A stretch of 64,000 nt of DNA, taken from Helopsaltes ochotensis (lineage: Eukaryota; Chordata; Aves; Passeriformes; Locustellidae). Numbering within the stretch: position 1 is the first letter of the stretch; each line of letters starts with the position of its first letter. The notes below the pieces were generated by a model. That model ran no database searches, had not been told where the DNA came from, and saw only the letters and a list, made by a program, of their open reading frames with translations. This document shows positions 28,224 to 40,330 of the stretch, one piece after another. Made by a program: the position numbers and the translations under genes. Location of the stretch: NCBI GenBank assembly GCA_013400155.1, contig VXBM01000097.1:805947-869946 (forward strand), given 5' to 3'.

Positions 28224-29165
28224 TTTTTGGAAGAGGGCTTAGTAGAGGTTTGATGGCATGATGGCAAGCATAGCAGAGATACAGCCATGAGTGATGTAAT
28301 ATCTGAAGAATTAAACCAGAGAGGTGCAGAGCACTGACATAATCAAATAAGCATGAATGCTTCTACAGACACTCAGCAGAAGGGAACCATTGGTAGCTAA
28401 ATCTTAAAAAGATGAGTCCTCACTATGTGCAATTTAAAGGGGGAAAAAAACCCAATGGCAAAGGGCATAACGTTCAATTATGACAGGACACTACAATAAA
28501 GGGATTTTCTTCTCTTACACTATGTGTTCTAGAAAACAGCATAACTCACATTTAGCATCCTTCCTATAGACTTGAAAGAAATCATACTTTTTATGGGGAC
28601 ATTGCATACCTTTGTGTACTTTTTAGTCCACAACCCTGTGACATTCACAACAACACTGCACACAGCTCCCACTTCACCACAGACAGGGCTCAGCCATGGT
28701 GGCAGCTCCCTAGGGATCCCTTCCTGAACGTGGAACACTGGAGTCCAAGGCATATTTCACTGCTGAACACACACGCTGTTCTCCAAAAGGGGTGGAGAAG
28801 AGCCACTACTAGCTTTGCTCAGCTCACAAGAACAGTGCTCTCAAAGGAGCAGATTTTGGGATCCACTACTTCAAGCACAATCACTTAAACTTCTCCAAGT
28901 TTCACAAAATCTTGATATAGCAGAGCTCCAGCTCCAGACTGTTACTGCAAGAGCCCCAAACCCTCCCTTCGCACCCTACTCACAGTAGGCCCTACCAATT
29001 CCTTCTGACTTCAGATCACCCATGAGGAACCAAGAAACTTCAACTTTTTTTGCACAAATACAACAGACAAAACATGACCCATGCTTTGAACAGGCTGCCA
29101 ATTCTGTTCCTGTTTGTTCTGAGCCAGAAAAGTTCTCAGTTTAGGGAAAGGATAGCTTCATAACT

Positions 29166-29180
29166 ACCCCCACCCCCCCG
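29166..29180 (+). repeat. C-run pair (G-runs on the NRXN1 strand)
   Basis: CCCCCACCCCCCC is followed by CpG. On the transcribed strand this is seven G, one T and five G. It is a short G-rich element that could form stacked-G structures in RNA, but it is too short for a standard four-tract, three-layer quadruplex. Confidence 0.8.
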
Positions 29181-29956
29181 AAGTATTGGTCCCATCATTT
29201 CGATATAACTGGTTGAGTAGTCTAAAGTTTCTGGGAAATATCCAAGAAAACATTCATGAAGTCACAATTACTTCAACAAAAGAAATTCAAAAGTGGATGC
29301 TGCCTTTATAAGCTCCTTGCATGGGGTAGAAATGGCAGAGCATTAAACAAATCTGGTCTGGCAGTGCAATAAGCCTGAGTAAGAAACAGTGTTAATTAAA
29401 CCCTTTAAGGATCAGAATGAAAGTTGGAATCTCTCCAGTTCCAACCCAAAGCTGTGCTAACAGGTTATCTACTGTCTTTGCTGTGCCCTTGCCTAGATCA
29501 AATTAGCTTTTAGCTTTTCTATTGAATGAAGAGAAGAGGTTTAACTCTCTGGAGAAAAACAGTGTAAGAAATACCACTAAGCTGCAGATGATCTGGGAGA
29601 GCTAACCTATGACACAGAGCTCATTCCATATTGTTGCTCTGAACTTCTGAGGGTTCAAAAAGGATTTTTCACCATTGGAAGCAAGTTAATAGAGTTGGAG
29701 ATAAGTTTCAGGGATGTGATAAAGTTAATTCCCCTCCTGTCCACTCCTTGTCATATATCCCCAGACTTACCAGCAGCTGAGTTCAGGAGGAGCTGGATCA
29801 GGGGCGGACAAGGGCATTGTGTGGCAGTGATCAGGAGTGGAGGAGCCACAGTGAATGATTTGACAGCAATCACTGATCAACAGGACATTCATCTGTCTAT
29901 TCTGACATACTGGGAAACAATGGAGATTTTTTTTTCTCCTCACCACAATTAGAAAG

Positions 29957-29985
29957 AAATAAAATAAAATAAAATAATAAAATGA
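29957..29985 (+). repeat. (AAAAT)n short tandem repeat
   Basis: Roughly five to six units of AAAAT/AATAA follow an AGAAAG leader. This is a simple repeat without visible association to another element. Confidence 0.88.
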
Positions 29986-32900
29986 CTAAACCAAACATGC
30001 TTATATAAACCCTGTTAAGGTGGCTTTTTGAAAGTTCATGCATTGTTTCATGCTTACATCTACTGGCTTTCTCTTCTAAACTGAAAGGAAAGAAGAAAAT
30101 ATGTTGACTAAATGCTGTCATCACATGTTAATAAAAAAAAGTCACCATTTAAGTTAGATCCTCCTGACAAGCTCACAACTGATTTTTTTTTTTAACTTCT
30201 TTCTAGAGCATCAGTTTACTTGTGTCACTGCTTCAGTTTATGTAGAGTTATGTATTTAATGTGTTAAAAAGAGTGTAAAAATTGCATGGAAGACACCACT
30301 AAGTACTGTATGCACTAAATGGAAATCCCTTCCCCATTGAAAACTTTATAACTAGGGTAATGAAATTTTTATCAGGTCATAACTTAGAAAATTAGAAGAC
30401 TGGTAGCACATTACTCTAAAAATCAAATCTGATTAATGTTTAATTGTAGCAATGTGCAGAGGTATTAATTAGGTGTACTTTTTATGATTCACAAATAGCT
30501 ATTAGAGCAAAAACAAGAATCATTTGAAGACTACCATGAAGAGAACGGTATACTTGAGTGCTAAATTATAATTAAATTCAATGGACTTTCTGTAAAATAA
30601 TAGAAATTGTCATCCAATATAATAATTTTGATTCATAATGCAGTTATAACAAATTTTCCAGCAATCAAGTCTGACACCTTTTCCTCAGGATAATTTTTTT
30701 TTCTGTGTGTAGAAGCCACAGGTGTGAATTAAAAATTCATTGGTGCTTTTCAATAAGAGCCACAGGGCAAATCTTAAAACCTGTTTCCCTCATTTGGTTC
30801 GTACTCCACCACTGAAGCATCCATGCAAGCTTTGTTTAAAAGGGAGACACAGGTAGTGCTCTTGATCTGTATATTCAAGTAAGTGTTGCAACTAAACTTG
30901 AAACTCTGAACACTTGCACTTTGTTTTTTTCTTTTAACAAGTGATCCTCAAAGTCACACAGGGGTTTTAAGTCTTGCTTCAGAGCTGCATTTCTCTAGAG
31001 AGAAACTTTTCTGGTGCATTTGTTACTGAGATGGTGCCCAGGAATATTTTCACTTCTCATTCCCCTTCCTACAGTCTTGTGGAACCATTTTCCTCTCCAT
31101 TATCTGTCCTGTAAGATATAGATTACACTGCATTCCTTAAAATACCACTTCTACTAATAATAAATAAGCACCTACTGCTCACGTTCCTGCAGAAAATGTT
31201 GAAAAAGTCACCAAGAGGCACTAACATCCAAAGTATATCAAATTAATACAAGATTTCTGGTTTTTTATGCCAACATAGCAAACTTTAGGTATCTGCTCTT
31301 GGCATGAGCTACATTTTCTAAATGTATTTTAACTAAAACAAACTGAAATTGGAATTAGCTTCTACTATACAGGTCTGGAACAGTACCGGAATGTAGAACA
31401 AATGCATAACCTTGTCCCTAATGAAGAAAAAATAGGGCAAAAAAGAAAGAAACAACTCATCCTATGTCTTTTACTTGCAAATTACATCTTGCGATTACAT
31501 TTCTGTCATTATTTTATAACCCTAAATTCATAATCAAAGAGAAGGTAATCAAGTGGTTAAGATTTAAAATTTTCATTCAAAAACAGCAAACAGGGCAGTG
31601 ATGAAACACCAAAGAAACGTCTTTCCATTTTTATTTTCATTCAATATTAAGATTAGTAACTGAAATCAAAGAGCTCCATGTTGGCCAGATCAGCCTCTGG
31701 ATTACCTCTCTCTAATGCTAGAACCACTTTTTTTTCCTGCTGCCATGCAGCAAAAAAATCTTTATGTGGCAGGTCAACAATGTGAAATTGAAAAGTTTAC
31801 ATTTCTTGAAGGCTCAAAATACACAAGCTCTGCGTGGCAGTTTTCTACTATGCACTGAGTACCTGCTCCACTAGAAATATCTTGGAAGTGAAAAAAGAAT
31901 GAAACAAATTATTTGGCACAGGCTTCATGAAAAGAATATTTTGAATTTTCAAGAAACATAATTATTACTGGCAACCGCACTTACTTATTTGCTATTATTC
32001 AGAGAATGTGAGGTGAGGAAAAAGTGACCAAAATGTTTTGCCTCAAGAGCAATGTGAGTTTTCTCCATTTACACTTTTGTCAAATACCCTCCTAATTGCA
32101 TAAACAATAGAAACCCAACCCAACAACTTAGCTCTCTATCTAACTTTACAACCTTGAAATACCTCCAACAAGAGTTCGTGTTGAGCAGGAAACAGAATGC
32201 GGACTTGCAGCTGGCTTGTAAGAGGCTACTTATTTTTAAACCATTAAATTATCTTTTACAAATATCTTTCATTCTAATGTATTCATTTTTGGTTACAATT
32301 ACTGATTTTTTTGGAATTTTATAACAAATGATTGATACAGAGAATTATTATGTTGCCTATGTTCATAAATCAAGCAACTAGGAGAGGAAATTCAGATTTA
32401 AATCATCTCAGCTAGAATCAGTAACAAAAATTTTGTAAACTCCTTCAAAACTAGAACATGTAAGAGAATGTGTCACCTAATTGCTCAGTCTTTTCCATCA
32501 TACATTGCTTAGTCATCATGTCCTCGGTCCATATCTCCAGACACATTCGATTGTGCTAAAAGGTGATAAATTCAGCAGTATTAATGGATTTAGAAAAGGT
32601 TTTGGCCTTTGGAAATGTACATTGGGTTCTAGGAATTGTGGATGTGCCGTGTTTCATGTTAAGAGCAGATGCACCATCACATTTTTCCTTTTATCTGTCC
32701 CTAATGCTGGGCAACTCTTGCAGTGCTCTACAAGTTTTTTGCCTCCTTCACTTCTAAATTATTCTGGAAACAACAGTTAGGAATCCTGTCTGTTTATTTT
32801 AACAAAATGTAAAGTAAGCCTCAATCTTGAATTTTGATTAAAAACCTTTCAGGAAGTTGTTGCCATATGGGTCCTGATTTTAGAAAAGCAAGCAGCAGCA

Positions 32901-35709
32901 ATCACAATTGTAATGATCATAACAAAGACCATTTTATCATCAATATATAGAAGATGTGCTTTCAGCAAAACTGACCAGAAAATTTTTATTTAATATAAAC
33001 TTAATAAAAAAGAAAATTTTCAAAACCCTCTCCTTCCTGATGCACAGCAAGAAAAATAAACCTTGTACATTTTTTAAATCAAAGAATGAAACAAAGATTT
33101 GGTTACCAAGGTGAGTCAAAAGTTGAGTTCTGAAGCCACAGCATGGGAATCTGTATCAGGTCCCAGTCTGAACTAGGTGAGGAAAATTTGAATCCAAGTT
33201 TCTTCCAGTCCCACTGAAGCCAGCACCAGTTGGTTATCAGTGCCAAGGAGAGTCCCTTTTCATTCTGCCTGGTACATTCTATCACAATCCTGAAAATTTT
33301 CTATGTTCTGGTTTTCATTGAGAAATGAGACTGGGAAAAAACTCATTTTTCTAGTTTACTTCCTAGATCAGACATTGGTCTTTCTTTTGCTGCAGCCAGC
33401 TCCTGGCAGTGAACAGGAGCTCACAGACAGTAAATGTCTGACAGTAAACCCTTGATTTGACTCTGCAAGGTTTAGGTTTGGTGGTTTTAACCTATCTCAG
33501 ACAGAAATTGCTAATTTGAAATCCCATAAGTTTTTTTCCTAAGAGTGGGGTATGTGCTTAAGATAGGGAGAAAAAACAACAAAAAGCAAGAAATATGAGC
33601 ATCCCAACCAGGACATTTATAAAAAAAGTCAGCTGAACAGCAGCTGAAAACCCTGCTAGCTGCCTAAAAATCAGCCCTAAGAGTTGAAGCCCTGCTATTA
33701 CCTCCGTAACAGGACCAAGAGGAGAAGCACTAGTTTTTCTCTTGATAGCATAATTTAGTACCAATCAGAATCTGTCAGGTCCACAAGGAAGGACAGCAAA
33801 GTGGGGTGCAGGGAAGGCTCCACCACCTTCTCCACCTCCTGAAGAGATTTCATGATTTTAACTCTGCTTTCTCTACCCTCCAACCTACCGCAGGTTAGTA
33901 ACGTGCCCTTGATCAGGAACTCTCTTGCAATCTGACCCTTAGAAAACAGTAACAAAATACTCCAAACTAGTAAATTTTTTAAAGCTTTTCTGATGTAGAA
34001 ATCAACCCTGGCTATACTTAAAAAAAAAAAAAAAAATACTAACAATGTTAGGAATGGTTGTGATAATCCTACCAGTAGTACATGTGTGGGAGAATATGAT
34101 TCATGCAAAACCATTTCCCTGTCTTGATTCTTCATGTTACTGAACATTACAGGAAAAAAGCAGCACAAAACTCTCAAATATTTTCAGTGAGGAAAGGAAG
34201 GACTGTAGGGAACCAATTAGGTTTGCCAGTAAACCAGAAGTGTCTGTGACTGGTGCCTCTGAGGGTCAAAAGTAATAAATTCCATGTACCAGTATTCTGA
34301 TATTATCCCTGTAGCAGGGGATAGTGAAGATTAATATCATAATTAAAAACGCAGAACAATATCTCCATTACAAGATAAAGTGGCAATCCTGACAGTCACA
34401 GCAACAAATTTTTTTCATTATTTTTCTTCCAACTCAATGAAAGGACATACATTATCAGTCTGGAAAACTTCTAAAATTTTGGGGCAATGCAGCAAATCCA
34501 CGATCTACCTTTGTGACTGGAGAAGTGCAAAATAAGCTGGTGAAGCTGCATGACACAGCTTGGGGGAGAAGGAGGTTAGACAGGGTAACTAGAGGAGGGT
34601 GCTCCACAGGAAATCCTAGAACACAGTTGTCTGACAACAGCACGCACAGAGAATCGAGATTTAGTCCCAGAGAACAATGTCAAAGAGATAAAACCTCTTC
34701 CATGCTTTAAGCATACTGAGCTTTTATAATATGAGCCTGAAGTTGTGACAACTCTTAATAGCCAAAGGATTTTTTTAAAATCAACATTCCACTAAAATAA
34801 TTAGAAAGCTGCATCACAAATAGTCAGCAATGGTAATAAACTAGAAAGTTTACATTAGAAACGAAAAGGAAAGCTTATCTTCCATGATTTGTGCATGATT
34901 TTTATCTTTTCAATAACATTCATGCACTACTGTGACAATAAACCTTAGAAAACGTCTCTCAGAGCTTCACAGCTAAGACTGCAGCCAGTGAACTGACCAA
35001 ATAGCTCAGAAAGCTGCAAAATAAATTCACCCCAATTGAACGCTATTTTCGCAATATAACCAAATGTGTTTTGCTCAGCAATCTATTTAGCCGATTGGGG
35101 TTATTTTGGATTTCCACCAGGATGGTTCAAATTACCTCACCACTCCCACACATCAACCAAAGCAAACACTTGCTAACATTTGAGAGGTGGGCGAGGAGGC
35201 AAACTTAGTTACATCACCACCACCTTTCCCACAAGCTGACGAGGAGGCACATGCCAACAGTCAGTGAAGAACACACCAACAGGCCTTTGCAGGGCTGGAG
35301 AGCAATTCCCAGCCTTACAGATCCACGTTTCTTTCCCACATTTCCCACCGCAAAGCAGTTCCCTAGCGTTAAACAAGAGGAGATGTTGGTATGGCAGAGG
35401 GAGAGAAGGTTCTGCTGTACAGTCTTGGAGTTTGCTGCTGACACTAAGACCAACAGATATTAAAAGAAAATGCTCAGCAGCAGCAACTCACTCTCTCCCT
35501 TTTCTGGGTCTTTAAGAACGGTGTCAGAGAACCTCACTGTGGTTACATCCAAGCGTTCCTCTTAGATCATTCCTGGAGCCAAGCCTTCCAAACACAGCAT
35601 AAATGGCAGCATGCTCTACCCACCCCTTGCTGGCAACAGTGAACGCATCCAGGCTAACTTCAGCAGAAACACACAGCAGAAGTCTCCATGGCATTCCCAA
35701 TGCCGATAG

Positions 35710-36465
35710 GAACGGAGCCTGTTCTCAAAAGCAGAAATTAACAGGGCCTGCCTGCAGAGTGAGCTCCACTGCTAGCTATCAAGCGGATTTTTCTTTTCCA
35801 ATACCCAAGAGCATTGTTGCAATCAAACCAGCTATTTCTTACCTTATGCTGACAGACAGGCAACACAGATTAGCCACAGTCGTGATTGTTGATAACCTAT
35901 ATGTAGTAAAAGATGGCTTTCATGACCAGTCACACTCTGTCTCCTCTTTTATAAACAAAACAGAGCCCATTCCTTCATTTTCTTCTTGGGAATTTAATAA
36001 ACTAAAGTATATTGCTGATCCTTTTAGTAGCTGCCTTCTCTCCCTACCTCCTTTTGAAAAGCCAAGTACTCAAAACTGGACATCCTTCTTCAGCTTACAT
36101 CCCAGCAGAACTGTGCAAACATCAAACTTTTCCTCCTCTGCCACCCCCTGTGTTGTCAGTGCATCCCAGATTGATGCCTGTCTGTGTCTGCAGCAAATTG
36201 CAATCAGCTGTAACTTCCCAATCTTTTCTGTAGAACTACTTCTAGGCCACAATTATTCCTCATTTTATAGCTGTGCATTTGATTTTTCCATCTTAAGGTA
36301 CAGGAATCGGCGCTTTCCTTTGTAGAAATTCATCTTCCTGATTTCAGATTATTTCTCCACTTTATCAAGCTCATTTTGAATTTTAATCAGTTCTCCACAG
36401 AGCTTGCAACCCCTGTCTCCCCTCCTCCCACACTAGCACAGCTTGGTGTCATCATGTACCACACT
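35710..36465 (-). mobile_element. Decayed, older CR1/L3-type LINE with reverse-transcriptase remnant
   Basis: Read on the minus strand, from 36460 leftward, the sequence follows the end of a CR1-clade ORF2. GATGACACCAAGCTG (36453-36439) corresponds to the reverse-transcriptase DDTKL motif. GTTGCAAGCTCTGTGGAG corresponds to VASSVE, and ATTAAAATTCAAAATGAGCT to the IKIQN(D/E)L stretch. Further on come GGAAAAATCAAATGCACAGC, ATTCTGGGATGCA-like sequence (here ATCTGGGATGCACTGACAA) and GTCCAGTTTTG. In-frame stops and indels are frequent, so this is a dead copy. The part beyond about 36100 is well supported; the left end near 35710 (GAGAACAGGCT) is a weak match. It lies in the same orientation as NRXN1. 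The 240-codon open frame on the plus strand at 35603-36325 runs antisense through it. Confidence 0.78.
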
Positions 36466-37880
36466 ACAGCTGTGACAAGGAGACGTGCTGGTGGTTTTTT
36501 TTTTGAGTTTGAATATGCAGTGAAAAGCAAGAGGAAAGAAAAGAAACTCAATGCTTTAAGAACATTAGTTTAAATAGCCAGCAAAATATTCAAAAGGTAT
36601 ATTAGGAATAAAACCACAGAAATTTTAAATATCTTCCAAAGGAGCATCTCTCAGCTGAGCACTAATTTGTGACAAGTTTTTAGCTCTGGGGAAGACATTG
36701 CCCATTAATTTAGTTCTTGGCAGCATCTATCTTTAAGTATATAACCACATGAATAAAGAAATATAACCAAGGGAGTTTCTGTATTTATTTATGGAAGAGG
36801 CAATATGTGGTGGATAATATGAGTTTTGCAGCATTTTTACTCTTGTTCCCATCTTAATTATATTATTCTTATATGTTTCCTGGAAAGAAATACCCCAATC
36901 ATATAGCCATGTTTTCATTATCTCCTCTGTATTATCCACTGATTTTTTTAGAATGTATTTACAGCAGAGCCATCTTCTTTTAGCCTCAGAGTACATACTC
37001 AGGTGTTTTTCTAGGCAAGCAATTAAAAAACGGGAAAGTCTTACAGAATGTTCTCTGTATTGTTCCATGGAGAGCCAATCTAGAAGCACCAAACAACTGC
37101 AGCATCCCATGGCACTACTACAGCCAAGAGTTACTGCCCACTGTGCAAAGTGACTTCCAGATGTATACACAAAGTCTTGCAATTAAAAGAAAATAAAAAT
37201 CCTCAAATGGGAAGTCACCTCCAAAAACCAGCATAGTTGCTGTCCTACAAACAGTCCATGCTTATGGGTATATGTTTCCTGCTATAACCCAACTCTTTTC
37301 AGACCAAGGGTGGACAATTTGACATTAAAACATGCTTTTATGAGCTTAATTAGGAATTTCATAGCACATTCACTAAAATATCAAAACCCCGTTTGCTTTG
37401 TAAACAAGCAATAAAGAATTCCCTTGCCTTTTCCTGTTTGCTAAGTAGCAAATCAAAACACTATAGAAACCTGGGATATCAGGGAAGGCTCTCTGGGAAG
37501 GAAATAAACCAAAACCAACTTGTCAAATGGGACTCCCTGCTGCTGCTTACCATGTGGCGCTCTAGTGAGCTGCATCTGTTCAGCTATTAAACATTGTGGT
37601 GAGTATGATACCAACAGCAGTGGCATTATCAAATATGCTGAGTGGTTATTAAGGCTCTCTAGAATAATCTTTCCACTTTTTATTTTGGTTGGTGGAAGTT
37701 ACCGTAAAGTAGCTTCACATAGGATAATGCTCTTTGTGCTTGTGCCTAAATGAGAAGGTACTGCTACATAATCCACTGACAGCCCTAAAAGTTCCATCTG
37801 CTACGCCAGGGAAACGCTAAGTACTTTTGCTCGAGGAACTCTCCATTGTTCCCTGGAATTCACTGGGTCAGGGAAAAAAG

Positions 37881-37892
37881 CCCCGTACGGGG
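37881..37892. repeat. Perfect 12-base palindrome containing two CpG
   Basis: CCCCGTACGGGG is its own reverse complement and holds two CpG in a CpG-poor intron. It lies in a locally GC-richer patch (about 37790-38060). No known element is recognised. Confidence 0.8.
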
Positions 37893-38662
37893 AAGAAGGA
37901 CATTAATAGGGTTTCACAGCAGACAGGAAGAATGCAGTGCGTTGCATTCGGTTTGCAGGCAATACGTTGCAGGTCCATCAAGGGGGAGGGCTGAATAAGA
38001 GATTCTGCACCCAAAGTGCAGCATGATAATATCTGCTGTAATGCTCATCCTCATCCTTCAATCCAGAAGCCTGGCATGAAGAGGAGTACATAACCGAACA
38101 GTGGAATAACAGAGGGAAGAATTCCCAGTCCTGTACAGGCAGCTTTCCTAGCCCACAAAGAATGCGTAATGCTGCAGCAGCAAGTGTGATTTACATCTCC
38201 CTGAGGGAACATCTGGACTTACATTTCACCCTTGACTGAGCGTAGATCATTACCAGAAATTCCAGCACGAGAAGTTAAAGCCACCTTAGTAGCTTCATGC
38301 TGCTGCACTGAAGGCTTCGGGATAATTTCATGGAGAACTGGCAAAACTGAAGGGCTGTGTCTCTCTGTTCCTCAGCATCCCTTATTCAACTAGGTAATTT
38401 TCGAGAGCCAGGAAATGCATGAGTCAGTTCCTTTGGCTAATCCACCCTCTGAAGCATTAGCATGTTTCAGTGTAAATGGGCTTTCACAAACAGCAAGACT
38501 TTTAAACCTCTCCAAACACTTAACAGGGAAACTCACCTATTGTTAGTGGGATTGTTACATTATACATAAGCCACCAGAACACAGAACAGTGACAGTATCA
38601 GTTCATTAAATCTTTATCCTGTCTGTTATTGTTACAGGAGTTCCTCTGAGTGGTATGATCTA

Positions 38663-38665
<3 letters not shown>

Positions 38666-38711
<46 letters not shown>

Positions 38712-38738
38712 AAACAAACAAACAACCCCAAAAAAACT
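38666..38738 (+). repeat. 44-base A tract followed by an A/C-rich stretch
   Basis: An uninterrupted run of 44 A (38666-38709) is followed by G and then CAAA-type repeats and CCCCAAAAAAAC. The sequence before it does not resemble a known transcript, although an ATTAAA lies about 60 bases upstream. No matching target-site duplication is obvious. I treat it as an expanded simple repeat; a retrocopy tail is possible but not supported. Confidence 0.9.
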
Positions 38739-39985
38739 TAACAGAAGCAGTAGCCTACTGTCAAGTGGGAAGAATCACTGAGATTCAAAGGGAAGGCGAA
38801 TATTGTACACCTAAGGTTGTTGCTGGGAGAGAGAGCCATAGGCTGCTCAGCGATCCACCAGCAGTGGAGATGCACAGTGTCAAGGGTGACAAGCTCAGGT
38901 AAGAGAGACAGTGACTAAAGAGCATAGGCAAGTAAGTGAAAGGAAGATGAAGATACAACTGGCAGCCAGGGTTTCAGGAAACACAAATAAATTCCCTGCT
39001 CTGGCTCTGTTTCTTGCATAACCCTGGCGCAATGAGCCCATGCCAAAGACTACAAAAGTTAAGTTAATTGGATGAAGGTAGGAGTTAAGCCCTGTGTGTG
39101 TCCAGTTTCACCCTTCTCTACACCCATCCAGTGATTTTATTCCAATTCCTCCTCACTGATACAGCAGTGTAAGGAAATAGGGAGAAAGACTCAAGACCAT
39201 GAAACAGTCTAGAAGGAAAAAAGCAAACTAGCGTTAAATATAAAAAGAAATTTTCAATTTGGTGATAACACTGAGGCTTCACAGAGCAAAACCTGAATTA
39301 AGTAAGTGGTCTAATTAACTAATTGCGAGTTACAATTAAGGTAGTATCTCACAAAACCAGAGTAGTATTAAGATGAGCTTATTTGCACAAAGTGATTAAC
39401 TATATTAGCAATATTTACTTAAACAAATGACTGAAGGGAAGCAGCAGGCTCTGTAAAATTGCTTCTGCACCTCACCTTCCAGCAGTAGCTGTCTGGCTTG
39501 ATGTAGATCCTGCTCGTACTTACTAATATTTCTGCAGTATTTTCAAACAAATCAATAATAGTGGAAGTGGTGGGATGAGAATTTCTTGGAGTTAGGATCA
39601 GAATCTGTTCAGGTCACCAGCAGCACTTTTGCCCTCATCTTGTTCTGCATCAATAGGCTAATCACTCTCACTGGTATTAAAAATAATACTGTTCACATTG
39701 CATGTCCACTGAAAAACTGCTACACTGGTACTTCGTGCTGCAGTGCACACTTCATCTTTATCCTCACTTAGAGCTCATAAATTAAAGACAGCGAGTTAAT
39801 GGGCCAGATCTTGGATTCTGGCTTTTATTTATAGGAAACAAACTCTCACTTGTGCTGTGGAAACCTGGCTCTTCTTCAGTGGTCAACAGCAGTCTGAGAG
39901 TCGCTGCCCCTTATTCAAGCTGCCATTAGGAGGTAAAAGCATAGTCTAGGATATGCTGAATGTGATGTCATAGCTCCAGTCTGTC

Positions 39986-40012
39986 TTTTTTTTTTCTTTT
40001 TTTTTTTTATTT
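39986..40012 (+). repeat. T-rich homopolymer tract
   Basis: Ten T, one C and twelve or so T, then ATTTCC. On the gene strand it is A-rich. Comparable short A or T runs of 14-18 bases occur at 4512-4527, 6421-6438, 34020-34036, 54762-54775 and 61837-61850. All are simple sequence. Confidence 0.85.
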
Positions 40013-40250
40013 CCAAACCACACACTGTCAGCTGAAAGTGCCTGAAACCTGTCTCCAGCCCGCACTGTCACGGCTTCTGACACACCAAGTACACAAGCCT
40101 TCCACTTGGTGTTGAGCCAGGCATGCCCAGCAGGGAGGAGGGAGTACAAATCTTCTTGTGCTTCTCTAAAATTAGACAAGAGCTAGGCAGGAATAAGCTT
40201 GGAAATATTATCAAGGCTGACTCTCTTACATGACTAGGTATAACAAACTG

Positions 40251-40330
40251 TATATGCTTATTTTATATATATATACAAAATAATATAAGCATATAATATA
40301 GATACTATTGTATCTATGTCTAAATATAAT
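40251..40330 (+). repeat. AT-rich tract with nested inverted repeats
   Basis: TATATGCTTA (40251-40260) and TAAGCATATA (40286-40295) are a perfect 10-base inverted pair, separated by an AT dinucleotide run. Just downstream, AGATAC-TATT-GTATCT is a second small hairpin. Such AT palindromes can extrude as cruciforms. No transcript evidence is available. Confidence 0.8.

Noticed and set aside
29420..29462. CCAACCCAAA-like sequence suggesting a CR1 tail
   Set aside because: The match is too short and the flanking sequence does not follow CR1.
33755..34177. 140-codon minus-strand frame
   Set aside because: It includes a run of Phe from the A tract at 34020-34036 and has no recognisable domain.
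35603..36325. 240-codon plus-strand open frame as a protein-coding gene
   Set aside because: It is antisense to a decayed CR1-type LINE. Its translation is Ser-rich without any recognised domain, and no splice or promoter context is visible.
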